A stretch of DNA of 64,000 bases, from NCBI RefSeq assembly GCF_008107685.1, contig NZ_VIRF01000090.1:1-64000 (forward strand). The letters run 5' to 3'. The notes below the pieces were generated by a model, which saw only the letters and a program-made list of their open reading frames with translations, did not search any database and was not told the DNA's origin. Of the stretch, positions 1 to 7,896 are shown piece after piece. The position numbers were made by a program, and so were the translations under genes. The first letter of the stretch is position 1. Each line of letters begins with the position of its first letter. This DNA comes from Novosphingobium sp. BW1. GTDB taxonomy: Bacteria > Pseudomonadota > Alphaproteobacteria > Sphingomonadales > Sphingomonadaceae.

Positions 1-163
1 GAAAAACGGCGTATTCCATTCCGTTGTAGACCTGCAGGCAGCCATCAACCGCTTCATCAAAGAGCACAACGAGGATCCGCGTCCCTTCGTCTGGAAAGCC
101 GACCCCCACGACATCATCGCCGCTGTCCGGCGCGGGCACCAAACGTTGGAATCAATCCACTAG
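1..163 (+). CDS. IS630-family transposase, C-terminal fragment cut by the window edge
   Basis: An open frame enters from the left edge (first full codon at base 2) and stops with TAG at 161-163, giving 53 residues. The tail reads as the end of an IS630-type DDE transposase, with the stretch PRPFVWKADPHDIIAAVRRG near the end, which is typical of this family. The rest of the gene and the other end of the element lie outside the window. It is likely one end of a mobile element bordering the catabolic island. Only the C-terminus is visible, so activity cannot be judged. Confidence 0.75.
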   Translation, partial: KNGVFHSVVDLQAAINRFIKEHNEDPRPFVWKADPHDIIAAVRRGHQTLESIH

Positions 164-331
164 GCGCAGCAGATTTTGTACCTTGACACCCCAAGTCGTA
201 AAAGCCTCATGGTCAATATATTCCGCTGAGCCATACGTCGCCGATTTGTCGGTATGCTTTGTCATCTCCAGCTTTGCAGCCTCCTCCAAGAGCTGTGCAA
301 AGCGGCTAGAAATTTTGAATCTGCTTGTCAT
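152..331 (-). pseudogene. Interrupted gene fragment or small ORF beside the IS630 end
   Basis: On the minus strand an ATG at 331 opens 59 codons that end at 152, inside the transposase 3' end. The first part (MTSRFKISSRFAQLLEEAAK, then a polar stretch ending in TTWGVKVQNLLR) reads like genuine protein. The last three residues come from transposase DNA. The frame is open upstream of the ATG for about a dozen codons. I infer a host gene cut by IS630 insertion, leaving a truncated N-terminal part. No family is recognised. It could also be a chance ORF. Confidence 0.35.
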
Positions 332-742
332 CTTAGGCCAAATCTCTTCGATTGCTCCAGGCCCTATCTAAACTAAATGTCCGGCCTGAGGCGCGCTAAA
401 AACTCGCTCGAATGGCTTAGATGGGCGCGTAGCCGCCGCAACACCTTCGCAGGAGCGATACGCGGAACCGAGGGCTGCGACATGGAACAGCCATGGCATA
501 GGCGCTGCCCTCGCCGATTCCGGGAGCGCGAGGGCGATGGCCCTCGCATCGGCCTTTTCTTGCCCCCCAACGCCGGGCGTTTCCACTTTCCTACAGGCGC
601 CCGCTCGTGCGAAACCGAGGGAATGCTCGCTATTGCCATCTCCTTGGAACCCGGCGCATTGGGAAGGTGACACGGGGGCCGGGTGACACCTTCTGGACTG
701 TGTCACCTGTGTCAACCTGGGTGTCACCCTGCCCCGGTGCGG
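332..742. other. Gene-free stretch with a REP-like palindrome and clustered GTGTCAC motifs
   Basis: No convincing gene was found here. The stretch holds a 20-bp palindromic core GCGAGGGCGATGGCCCTCGC at 528-547 that resembles the repeats near 19.0 and 60.5 kb. Between 667 and 729 there are four GTGACAC or GTGTCAC motifs, including 10-bp inverted arms at 681-690 and 720-729. These lie just downstream of the dioxygenase stop at 743 and could fold at the end of that transcript, though no T-run follows. Confidence 0.5.
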
Positions 743-2212
743 CTAGGCGGCGAGGCCGATGTCCTCAGCATCGACCCAGTTGCCGTGGAGGCCGAAGCGC
801 AGGCGGATCGGGATGTGGACGGTCGCGACGGGGCCCTTGGCGATATCGAGCGCGTCGAAGATCAGGAGGTCACTGGTGTGCTCTTCCAGGCGGTTGCAGA
901 CCTGGACGATCCAGCCGTCGCCTTCCTCGCCCTCGGCGCTGCGGGGCACGAAGCAGGGTTCCTGCAGGCTGGAGACCGGGCCGCACCACCAGTGCTGCTC
1001 CTCGCCGGTTTGGAAATCCTTGAGGAAGAGGCAGTTCATCAGGAGCCCCCCCGCGCTGCCGCCGCGCAGTTCGACGGGGCGCTTCATGTCCATTTCAAGG
1101 AACCAGCCGTAGCGGGTCTGCTGGCCGGTAAAGCGATCATCGATGCGCGGGAATTCGCAGGCCGTCTCGCTCAGCTTCGTGACCGCCTCGAAGGCCTCCT
1201 CGTTGCTGGCCATGTCGACCGTCCAGTCGGTCGGGTAGCTCATCGCCTCCATGCCGTTGAAGGGCTCGCCGTGGATGTCAGGGAAGAAGGGGAACATGTT
1301 GTTCTTCGCCTCGCAGGTCAGGAAGTGGATCTTCGATCCCTCCTGCCAGGCGTTGAGGACGTGGCTGGCAAAGCAGTTGTCTCGCGTGAACCAGCGGATC
1401 TCGTCACCCGAGACGCCCTCGCGGCGGGGGAGGACGCCCAGGTGCACCGGCTTGGTCGTGTCGAAACCGAAGTGCGGCAGGCCCTTCTCGAGCCGCTCCC
1501 AGCTGCCGATCGAGGGCACGATGTGGATGACGAGGTAGTCCTCGGTAATCGCGAAGTCATGCATCATGCAGTAGTAGGGAACCTTGAACCAGACCTCGCG
1601 GACCAGCTCTCCTTGCGGATTGACCTCGTAGTAGGCGACATCGTCGGTGCACAGCCCCGAAGCGGCGTAGCCGATGGCGACCATGTTTCCGGTGACGGGA
1701 TCAATCTTGGGGTGCGCGGTAAAGGTCTCGCCCTTCATCGTCCCGCCGAAGGTTTCAAAACCCGTAGTCTCCATCGTCACCGGGTCCATCAGGAGCGCGG
1801 GGCTATCCTCCTTCATCGCCCAGAGTTTGCCCGCGTAGATCCACGCGTTGGTGTTGGCGGTGGAGCGGTACTCTCCCTTGACGGACGGGTCGTCGGTGAG
1901 GGGATTGCGGTACGCGCCAAAGAGGGCCTTGCCCGCTTCGTGTTCCAAGTTCCACTTGTCGGTCTTCGCCCAGCGCTGGCGAAAATCGCACTGCCCGTCG
2001 TGGATGTGGAAGCGGGTGACCATGCCATCGCCGTTGAAGGCGATGTCATCACCCAGTCGCGGCGGGAACTGCGGATCGGGCTGGACGCGGTAGAACGCGC
2101 CGCGCAAGGCTTCGGGTATCGTTCCTTCGTGGGCAAGGTCGGCAATGTCGGCCTCGATGCGCGACGGCGTGTTGAACCCGGTGAAACTCGGGCTGTCGGG
2201 GAAGTGGGACAT
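743..2212 (-). CDS. Lignostilbene-alpha,beta-dioxygenase (carotenoid cleavage oxygenase family)
   Basis: A 489-residue non-haem iron dioxygenase expected to split the central double bond of a lignostilbene into two aromatic aldehydes such as vanillin. The four iron-binding histidines of the family are visible at H167, H218, H284 and H476. Phe59, Tyr101 and Lys134 fall exactly where the Sphingomonas LsdA enzyme has its substrate-pocket residues; the Tyr/Lys pair binds the 4-hydroxyl of the stilbene. This favours lignostilbene over carotenoid as substrate. ATG at 2212 is chosen because GGAGAGGA precedes it; the open frame extends further upstream without a good ribosome site. It is divergent from a MarR gene. 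A second paralogue lies at 39132. Confidence 0.88.
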   Translation of the reverse strand: MSHFPDSPSFTGFNTPSRIEADIADLAHEGTIPEALRGAFYRVQPDPQFPPRLGDDIAFNGDGMVTRFHIHDGQCDFRQRWAKTDKWNLEHEAGKALFGAYRNPLTDDPSVKGEYRSTANTNAWIYAGKLWAMKEDSPALLMDPVTMETTGFETFGGTMKGETFTAHPKIDPVTGNMVAIGYAASGLCTDDVAYYEVNPQGELVREVWFKVPYYCMMHDFAITEDYLVIHIVPSIGSWERLEKGLPHFGFDTTKPVHLGVLPRREGVSGDEIRWFTRDNCFASHVLNAWQEGSKIHFLTCEAKNNMFPFFPDIHGEPFNGMEAMSYPTDWTVDMASNEEAFEAVTKLSETACEFPRIDDRFTGQQTRYGWFLEMDMKRPVELRGGSAGGLLMNCLFLKDFQTGEEQHWWCGPVSSLQEPCFVPRSAEGEEGDGWIVQVCNRLEEHTSDLLIFDALDIAKGPVATVHIPIRLRFGLHGNWVDAEDIGLAA

Positions 2213-2333
2213 ATCCTCTCCTGGATCGGCGAATCTCGTACCTGGATTCGCCCTTGCGATATTGTATGCCTCACTCACAAATTTATCCAAGTCGCCGCTT
2301 GACGCAATGCAGAAATGATCGCAACTAGGGCCT
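2213..2333. promoter_or_regulatory. Divergent promoter region with a CATACAATATC half-site
   Basis: This short region separates the dioxygenase (minus) from the MarR gene (plus). Bases 2258-2268 read GATATTGTATG, the complement of CATACAATATC. The same half-site occurs in a full palindrome at 27239-27253 and at 6032-6040. The likely ligand is the adjacent MarR protein. Inferred from sequence only. Confidence 0.4.
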
Positions 2334-2801
2334 ATGAACGCCCCCGTCCCTCTGACTGAAGTGCCCACTGCGGCGAGCATCGATCATGTGCTCGACCTAC
2401 ATCTCCGTCTGGCGCAGGGCGCGGTGCAACGGCGGTTTTCCGACATTTTCAGCGATCTGGGGATCACCCAGACCCAGCTCACCACGATGATCCTGATCCA
2501 GGAGAACACGGGAACCTCGCAGAGCGATATTGGCCGCACGCTCCAGATGGACCGCGCCACGGTGATGGGCATCATCAACCGCCTTGAAGGGCGTGGACTT
2601 ATCCAACGTGGCCAGTCGCCAACCGACAAGCGCCGCCAGACGCTCGCCATCACCGAGGCGGGCACGGCCATGCTCTCGATCGCACGCGAACGCAGCACTG
2701 AGCTTGGCAACTGGCTCAAGGAGCGCTTTTCGGATGCCGAGTTCCACATGCTCGCCGCCCTCCTGAAGCGCATTCACGAAGTCGACATCAAGGCTTTCTG
2801 A
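2334..2801 (+). CDS. MarR-family transcriptional regulator
   Basis: A 155-residue MarR-type winged-helix repressor. The central part (QSDIGRTLQMDRATVMGIIN, then RLEGRGLIQRGQSPTDKRRQ) is the recognition helix and wing of the family, flanked by dimerisation helices at both ends. MarR proteins usually bind small aromatic ligands or CoA thioesters and release the operator. It is divergent from the lignostilbene dioxygenase and presumably controls it and itself. ATG at 2334 has no strong Shine-Dalgarno sequence. It resembles the MarR proteins at 30399 and 62826 more than the one at 56988. The specific ligand is unknown. Confidence 0.85.
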   Translation: MNAPVPLTEVPTAASIDHVLDLHLRLAQGAVQRRFSDIFSDLGITQTQLTTMILIQENTGTSQSDIGRTLQMDRATVMGIINRLEGRGLIQRGQSPTDKRRQTLAITEAGTAMLSIARERSTELGNWLKERFSDAEFHMLAALLKRIHEVDIKAF

Positions 2802-2834
2802 GGCGCACGGCCTGTCCCGCGCACCTGCCCCATC

Positions 2835-4541
2835 TCAATCTTCAACGAACGCCGCGAAGCCTTTGAGGCGACGTTCGCCCAGCGTTGCAAGTCGGCCCAG
2901 CGCCTCTGTGCGCGCCGGAAGTTCGGCAAGGTAGAAACGCGCGGCAGCCTTGAGGCGTGCCCCTGCCGGATCTTCCCCTGCGTCGCGCACCAGACGCCCC
3001 GCAATCCAGCCGCCGACACAGGCCCCGCACAGATCGAGGAAGGCCAGCGCCCCGGCATCGCCATCGCGGCCTGATCCTTCCATCTGCGTCATCTGTGCCG
3101 CAACAGCTTCGAGCGTATCGAGGCCTGCGCCCAGTTGCGCGGCCACGTCCGTATCGCCCAAGTCGCCCTCGCCGCGTGCGATTGCGAGGAAGTGCCCCAG
3201 CCCCTCCCCCTTCTCGCGCCAGAGGCGGCGGTGGACCATGTCGATGGCCTGAATGCCGCTGGTGCCTTCAAAGACGGCAAACACGCGTGCATCGCGCAAG
3301 GTCTGCTCGACCGGCCATTCGCGGGTGTAGCCTGCTCCGCCGAAGACCTGCACCGCCTCGCTCGCACAATCGAAGGCGAGCCTGGCCGCCATGTCCTTGG
3401 CAATCGGTAAGAGGAACTGGGTGAGCGAAGCCCAACGCACCTTTTCGGCCGGATCCTTCGCCCGCTCGCTCAATTGCAGGATGTTACCGCAAGCTACCGA
3501 GACACCGCGTGCGGCTTCAATACGCCCGGCCATGCCCAGCAGCATGCGCTGAACGTCGGCGTGCTCGCGGATGAGAACCGGCTTGTCGGCTGACGCCCCG
3601 CCCTGCCGGCGCTCCCCGGCATAGCGCAGCGCACGGTCGAACGCGTTGGCCGCTACGCCGATGCCTTGCGGACTGCATGAGAGGCGCATGCGCAGCATCA
3701 TGTGAAACAGCGTCTGCAGACCGCGCCCCTCCGGCCCGATCAGGGTCCCTTGCGCATCCTCGTAGCCCATCACGCAGGTCGGCGAGCCGTGCAGCCCCAG
3801 CTTTTCCTCAATCCGGCGCACGAAGGCACCGTTGCGCGTGCCGTCCTCAAGGCGGTCAGGGACTAAAAACAGGCTGAGGCCACGCACGCCGGGCTCCTCG
3901 TTCGAGCGCGCGAGCATGCAGTGGCCGATGCGCTGGGTCAGGTCATGGTCGCCAAAGGAGATCCAGCATTTCTCACCGGTGATACGCCATCCGTCCGCGC
4001 CATCGGAGACCGCCCGCGTCCGGATCCGCCCGACATCGGAGCCTGCATCGGGCTCGGAAATACAGATCGTCGCGCCCCATTCGCCGCTGACGAGACGCGG
4101 AACCCATTCGCCCGCGATTTCCGAAGGCGCGCTGGCCACCAGCATCTCGGCCGCCGTGCGCCCAGGAGTTCCCAGCATTGAGAAGGCAGGAGAGGCCCGG
4201 TTAAACAGCTCTTCACAGGCGTTCTGCAAGACAAGTGGCAGGGCCATCCCCCCCATTTCCTCAGGAAGCGGCAGGCCGATCCAGCCGCCTTGCGCGAATT
4301 GGTCCCAGGCCTCCTTGTGGCCGGGCACGCACTTCACACGACCATCGACAACCTTGGCGCCGATCTCGTCCATTACCCGGTCCACCGGCGCGATGACGCC
4401 TTCAGCCAGCTTCGCGGCCTCCAGCAGGATCTGCTGCCATGTATCCTGGTCAACCTCGATTCCCGTGGCCGCCAGTTCCTTCAGAAACGGCGTGATCTCC
4501 AGGTGACGGGTAAGGGCTTCGCAATGCGGCTGGTAGTCCAA
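2835..4541 (-). CDS. Acyl-CoA dehydrogenase, long form with C-terminal extension
   Basis: A 568-residue flavoprotein with the acyl-CoA dehydrogenase N-terminal, middle and C-terminal domains plus an extra C-terminal helical region of about 130 residues, as in the DmdC/FadE-like long forms. The middle domain shows CISEPDAGSDVG and ITGEKCWISFGDHD. The catalytic glutamate is in FEGTSGIQA (about E425). It should oxidise an acyl-CoA to the 2-enoyl-CoA and pass electrons to ETF. Nearby genes suggest an aryl-propanoyl-CoA substrate such as a dihydroferuloyl type, but this is inference. It is convergent with the MarR gene and 90 bp downstream of the MFS gene on the same strand. Confidence 0.85.
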   Translation of the reverse strand: MDYQPHCEALTRHLEITPFLKELAATGIEVDQDTWQQILLEAAKLAEGVIAPVDRVMDEIGAKVVDGRVKCVPGHKEAWDQFAQGGWIGLPLPEEMGGMALPLVLQNACEELFNRASPAFSMLGTPGRTAAEMLVASAPSEIAGEWVPRLVSGEWGATICISEPDAGSDVGRIRTRAVSDGADGWRITGEKCWISFGDHDLTQRIGHCMLARSNEEPGVRGLSLFLVPDRLEDGTRNGAFVRRIEEKLGLHGSPTCVMGYEDAQGTLIGPEGRGLQTLFHMMLRMRLSCSPQGIGVAANAFDRALRYAGERRQGGASADKPVLIREHADVQRMLLGMAGRIEAARGVSVACGNILQLSERAKDPAEKVRWASLTQFLLPIAKDMAARLAFDCASEAVQVFGGAGYTREWPVEQTLRDARVFAVFEGTSGIQAIDMVHRRLWREKGEGLGHFLAIARGEGDLGDTDVAAQLGAGLDTLEAVAAQMTQMEGSGRDGDAGALAFLDLCGACVGGWIAGRLVRDAGEDPAGARLKAAARFYLAELPARTEALGRLATLGERRLKGFAAFVED

Positions 4542-4631
4542 GTTCGCTCTCCAAACGTATCGTTCTCTGGAAATCGATATAGCTATGTCTGATTGCTATT
4601 TCGAGAGCAAAAGTGGAGGCTCCCTTTCCTT

Positions 4632-5954
4632 TCAGTCACGCGGCTGAAAACGCAGGGCGAGAAGTGCGAAGGCCGCCGTGAGTGAGCCCAGAGCGATGGT
4701 GGTCGCGACCAGGGCAAGCGAAAGCCCCCACTCGAACAGCGCACCGGCGAGGATCGGTGAAAGTGCCGCCCCGCCGCGCCCGATACCGATGGCAAAGCCG
4801 GTGCCGGTCGCGCGCACATGAGTAGGGAAGACCCGTGCAAAGAGCGTGTAGAGACCCGAGACCGCGCTATTGGTGAAAAGCCCCGAGGCAAAGGCCAGCG
4901 CGGAAAGGCCGAAGAGCGTGTTCGCCCCCGCCGCACCGAACAGCGCGACCATGATCGAGGCGCCAAACAGCATGGTGACGGTCGCGCCTTTCAGCGGCAG
5001 GCGCTGCACGGCAAAGCCGAAGATCGCGCCGCCCAGCACGCCACCCATGTTGGCCCAGACAAGCACGCTCGCAGCCTCGGGCGGCGGGAAACCGAGATCG
5101 ACCACGATCTTGGGCGTCCACTTCAGAATGAAGTAGAAACTGACGATGTGGGCGAAGTAGGCAAAGGTGACGAGAAGCGTCGTCGCCATCAACCCCGGAC
5201 GCAGGATGTCGGCAATGGACGCCTTCTCCTCCTCCTCACGCACCGGCGGCAGAACCGAAACCGATTCGTGCCCGAAGCGGGCAAGCAGGGCGTTGATCCG
5301 CACCAGCGTTTCGGAGTTTCGGTGGACAAGAGTGTAGTGGACGCTCTCGGGTACAAAGATCCAGACCAGCGGGATGAAGACAGCGGTGAGGATCGCGCCG
5401 AACCAGAAGATCGCGCGCCAATCGAACATTACGAGGAGCTGGGCAGAGATAAGCCCGCCGATAACCGCACCCATCGGGTAGCCGATGACCATGATGCCCA
5501 TGGCCAGCGTACGGCGCCGGGTGCTGGCAAATTCAGCCGTGACCGCATTGATCGAGGCGAGCATCCCGCCGATGCCGAGCCCTGTGAGGACACGCCAGAT
5601 CGAGAGCACGGTCACGCTGGTGGTTTGCGTGACCATAGCCATGCCCAGCGCCATGACGACCAGGCAGCCCAGGATCGTGCGGCGCCGACCGATCCGGTCA
5701 GCGACGCCGCCCAGCACCACCGATCCCACGGCCATGCCGATGAGCTCCATCGAGAGCACCGCGCCCAGCGCCACCCGGTCGATCCCCCACTCGGTCGCGA
5801 TGCCTGGCGAGGCAAAACTGATCGAGAGCACATCGAACCCGTCGAGCGCGTTGAGCCCGACCATGATCGCCACGGCAATGATCTGGCCCCGCGACATGGG
5901 GGCCTCGGAAATGATATCGCGCGGATCGCGCTGGCTGGCATCGACCGAGTTCAC
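4632..5954 (-). CDS. MFS transporter, aromatic acid:H+ symporter (AAHS) type
   Basis: A 440-residue inner-membrane transporter with about 12 hydrophobic segments. The first segment carries LNALDGFDVLSISFASPGI, which matches the acidic DGxD signature of the PcaK/BenK/VanK aromatic acid symporters. A GGVADRIGRRRT loop between TM2 and TM3 is the MFS motif A. It probably imports a lignin-derived aromatic acid across the inner membrane. GTG at 5954 is preferred since GGGAGAG lies 8 bases before it; a TTG at 5984 is also in frame. It may be co-transcribed with the acyl-CoA dehydrogenase. The exact substrate is unknown. Confidence 0.85.
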   Translation of the reverse strand: MNSVDASQRDPRDIISEAPMSRGQIIAVAIMVGLNALDGFDVLSISFASPGIATEWGIDRVALGAVLSMELIGMAVGSVVLGGVADRIGRRRTILGCLVVMALGMAMVTQTTSVTVLSIWRVLTGLGIGGMLASINAVTAEFASTRRRTLAMGIMVIGYPMGAVIGGLISAQLLVMFDWRAIFWFGAILTAVFIPLVWIFVPESVHYTLVHRNSETLVRINALLARFGHESVSVLPPVREEEEKASIADILRPGLMATTLLVTFAYFAHIVSFYFILKWTPKIVVDLGFPPPEAASVLVWANMGGVLGGAIFGFAVQRLPLKGATVTMLFGASIMVALFGAAGANTLFGLSALAFASGLFTNSAVSGLYTLFARVFPTHVRATGTGFAIGIGRGGAALSPILAGALFEWGLSLALVATTIALGSLTAAFALLALRFQPRD

Positions 5955-6031
5955 GGCGCCGTCTCTCCCAAGGCTTGCAGACAAACGGGCCGCCTTTTAC
6001 GGCTCCGCTCCGCCTCTGATTGTTTCGTTAG

Positions 6032-6040
6032 CATACAATA
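6032..6040 (+). promoter_or_regulatory. CATACAATA half-site upstream of the MFS gene
   Basis: This 9-bp site lies about 80 bp upstream of the MFS start and matches the half-sites at 2258-2268 (complement) and 27247-27255. It may be a MarR operator half. The evidence is sequence similarity only. Confidence 0.3.
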
Positions 6041-6074
6041 AGAGGCGGAACCAACGCGAAAATCGCGAGAAGAA

Positions 6075-6788
6075 TCAGGAAGCGTACTGACCCGCCAGCA
6101 CGGCCCCGAAACGTGGGTGCGCGAAGTGCATCGGCACGTCGCGGCGGAACGGCCAGGTCGGACGATGCTCGCTTTCGGGAAGCAGGCGATCAGGGCCCAG
6201 CGGATCCTTGGGGAAGACCTCGCCGGCGGGCTGAAGGTGCGAAGTCGTGTGCGCCCAGCCATCTTCGTAGTTCGACTGCCACTGCATCATGTAATCGAGG
6301 CGCTTGATCTTCCACACGCCGTTCTCGCGCACGTAGTCGTTCTCGTAGATGCCCGCCTCCATGAACTGCTGAGGCATCATCTCCTCGCGCGTGTCCTGGA
6401 AATCGTCATGCCAACCACCAAACAGCATGCCCCGGAAACGGCCCTTGGCACTCTGGCGGTCGGGCGCGACGGTGATGATGTCCTGCATCTGGAAGTGGTC
6501 GAGGAGAAGGCCGTCCACCGGCCCCTGACGCCCGCCGGTGAAGCGGCCCGCGATCCAGTCCCCGTAGAGACGCTTCACACCCGCGTGCCCGACATATTCG
6601 CCCGAAAGGAAGACGACCACCCCGTCTTCGGCGAAGAGTTGCGCCACTTCCTCGGGCTGGTTGAAGTCGATGTAATAGCCGTAGGCCCAGTGAAGGCGAC
6701 GGATGGCGTTGATGTCCTCCAGTTCGCCCACGCGGTGTTCCAGCGCATCGAGGCGCGCGATCGCGGCCTTGTCGAGCACGTCGGTCAT
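6075..6788 (-). CDS. NTF2/SnoaL-like protein, candidate diarylpropane lyase (LdpA/LsdE type)
   Basis: A 237-residue protein with a short N-terminal coiled-coil-like helix (ALEHRVGELEDINAIRRLHW) followed by a SnoaL-like alpha+beta barrel, with a GYYIDFNQPEEVAQLFAEDG strand-turn. In sphingomonads a cofactorless NTF2-fold enzyme (LdpA in N. aromaticivorans, LsdE in SYK-6) deformylates diarylpropane diols to lignostilbene. That gene lies near a lignostilbene dioxygenase and LigL/LigN dehydrogenases. The layout here (dioxygenase, transporter, this gene, then a divergent C-alpha dehydrogenase) fits that role. ATG at 6788 has GGGAGAG upstream. The fold is well supported; the specific lyase assignment is inference from context. 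Confidence 0.7.
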   Translation of the reverse strand: MTDVLDKAAIARLDALEHRVGELEDINAIRRLHWAYGYYIDFNQPEEVAQLFAEDGVVVFLSGEYVGHAGVKRLYGDWIAGRFTGGRQGPVDGLLLDHFQMQDIITVAPDRQSAKGRFRGMLFGGWHDDFQDTREEMMPQQFMEAGIYENDYVRENGVWKIKRLDYMMQWQSNYEDGWAHTTSHLQPAGEVFPKDPLGPDRLLPESEHRPTWPFRRDVPMHFAHPRFGAVLAGQYAS

Positions 6789-6876
6789 GTGAATCTCTCC
6801 CGTTGCATGATTTTGCTCGCTATAGTTTGCTACACAAACATTAATCGAAATCAAGGCGAGAGGAGAAGAGTGCGCC

Positions 6877-7806
6877 ATGGGAGAGACGAGCAAACACCAC
6901 GAAGGACGAGTGGCCTTCATTACAGGCGGCGTGTCGGGGCTTGGCTTCGGGATTGCCCGCGCGCTGTCGAATGCAGGCTTTCGCCTCGCCCTCAGCTACC
7001 GCAACGAGGACTACAAGGCGCAGGCCGAAAACTGGTTTAAAAAGGAAAATCGGGAAATTCCGCTCTTCGTGAAGCTCGATGTCACCGACCGCGCGCGCTA
7101 CGCCGAAGTGGCCGACGAAATTGATGTGAAATTCGGTCGGCTCGATGTGTTGGTCAACAACGCAGGCGTCTCGGTGTTCGGCCCGACCGACACCGCGACG
7201 CACGCCGATTACGACTGGATCATGGGGGTCAACTTTGGAGGTGTTGCAAATGGTCTGGTCGCCCTGCTTCCGCTGCTGAAGCGCACCGGCAAGGGCGGCC
7301 ACGTAGTCAACGTCGCCTCAATGGCCGCCTATCTCTCCGGACCACAGGCCGGGATCTACACCGCCAGCAAGTTCGCCGTGCGCGGGCTCACCGAAAGCCT
7401 GCGCTACAACCTTGCCCCCGAAGGCATCGGCGTCTCGCTGCTATGCCCCGGACTTACCCGCACCAACGCCTGGGACAGCGCGTTTCGCCGCCCCGAAGCC
7501 TTTTCCCAAAGCGGCTTCGAGGACATCGACCCCGAGGCGCTGACCGAATTTGGCAAGGCCTTCGAGCTTGGCATGGACCCGCTCGAAGTGGGCGAGAAGA
7601 CCTTGAAGGGTATCGAGGAAAACCGCGGACTGATCTTCTCACACCCCGAGTACGCCGAAGACTTTGAGGAGATTTACCACACCTCGCTCGCCGCGCTCCC
7701 CGACGAACAGGCCCCGCCCGAGCGCCTCGAGATCGAACGACTGCGCCGCGAGGCCAACCACGCCTCGGCCGCAGGGCAGGCGATCTCACTTGCGGACCTC
7801 ACCTGA
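6877..7806 (+). CDS. Short-chain dehydrogenase, LigL/LigN-type C-alpha dehydrogenase
   Basis: A 309-residue NAD(P)-dependent SDR. The cofactor loop is TGGVSGLG (T16-G23), NNAG is at 94-97, and the catalytic triad is S148, Y161 and K165. Length and the C-terminal region resemble the LigD/L/N/O dehydrogenases, which oxidise the benzylic alcohol of arylglycerol-beta-aryl ethers to the ketone needed for beta-etherases. A second relative is at 17617. The ATG follows GAGAGGAGAAGAG. It is divergent from the NTF2-like gene and next to the ligFEG operon, consistent with the first step of ether cleavage. Which stereoisomer it prefers cannot be told from sequence. Confidence 0.82.
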   Translation: MGETSKHHEGRVAFITGGVSGLGFGIARALSNAGFRLALSYRNEDYKAQAENWFKKENREIPLFVKLDVTDRARYAEVADEIDVKFGRLDVLVNNAGVSVFGPTDTATHADYDWIMGVNFGGVANGLVALLPLLKRTGKGGHVVNVASMAAYLSGPQAGIYTASKFAVRGLTESLRYNLAPEGIGVSLLCPGLTRTNAWDSAFRRPEAFSQSGFEDIDPEALTEFGKAFELGMDPLEVGEKTLKGIEENRGLIFSHPEYAEDFEEIYHTSLAALPDEQAPPERLEIERLRREANHASAAGQAISLADLT

Positions 7807-7825
7807 GCAGGCCCAGAGCCTGCAT

Positions 7826-7858
7826 GAAAAATCCCCCGGATGCGCGAGGCATCCGGGG
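7826..7858 (-). terminator. Rho-independent terminator of the lig/aldehyde dehydrogenase operon
   Basis: A 10-bp perfect stem CCCCGGATGC / GCATCCGGGG (7834-7843 and 7849-7858) with a 5-nt loop. Read on the minus strand it is followed by ATTTTTC. It lies 39 bp beyond the aldehyde dehydrogenase stop, and at the same time just after the plus-strand SDR. Confidence 0.8.
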
Positions 7859-7896
7859 CGAAGTCACCTTCGGGAGGTGTCGAAGATCAGAAAGGA

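Noticed and set aside
183..371. A 62-codon plus-strand open frame near the left edge
   Set aside because: No ribosome site and no family. The minus-strand frame at 152-331 looks more like protein.
377..727. Several short open frames between the IS fragment and the first dioxygenase
   Set aside because: Overlapping frames on both strands in a repeat-containing region with no start signals; treated as non-coding.
683..2302. A 539-codon plus-strand open frame opposite the lignostilbene dioxygenase
   Set aside because: It is the antisense of a gene with four conserved histidines. Its translation is low-complexity and shows no family motif. Long antisense frames are common in GC-rich DNA.
4818..6041. 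A 407-codon plus-strand open frame opposite the MFS gene
   Set aside because: Very rich in charged residues and antisense to a clear 12-segment transporter.
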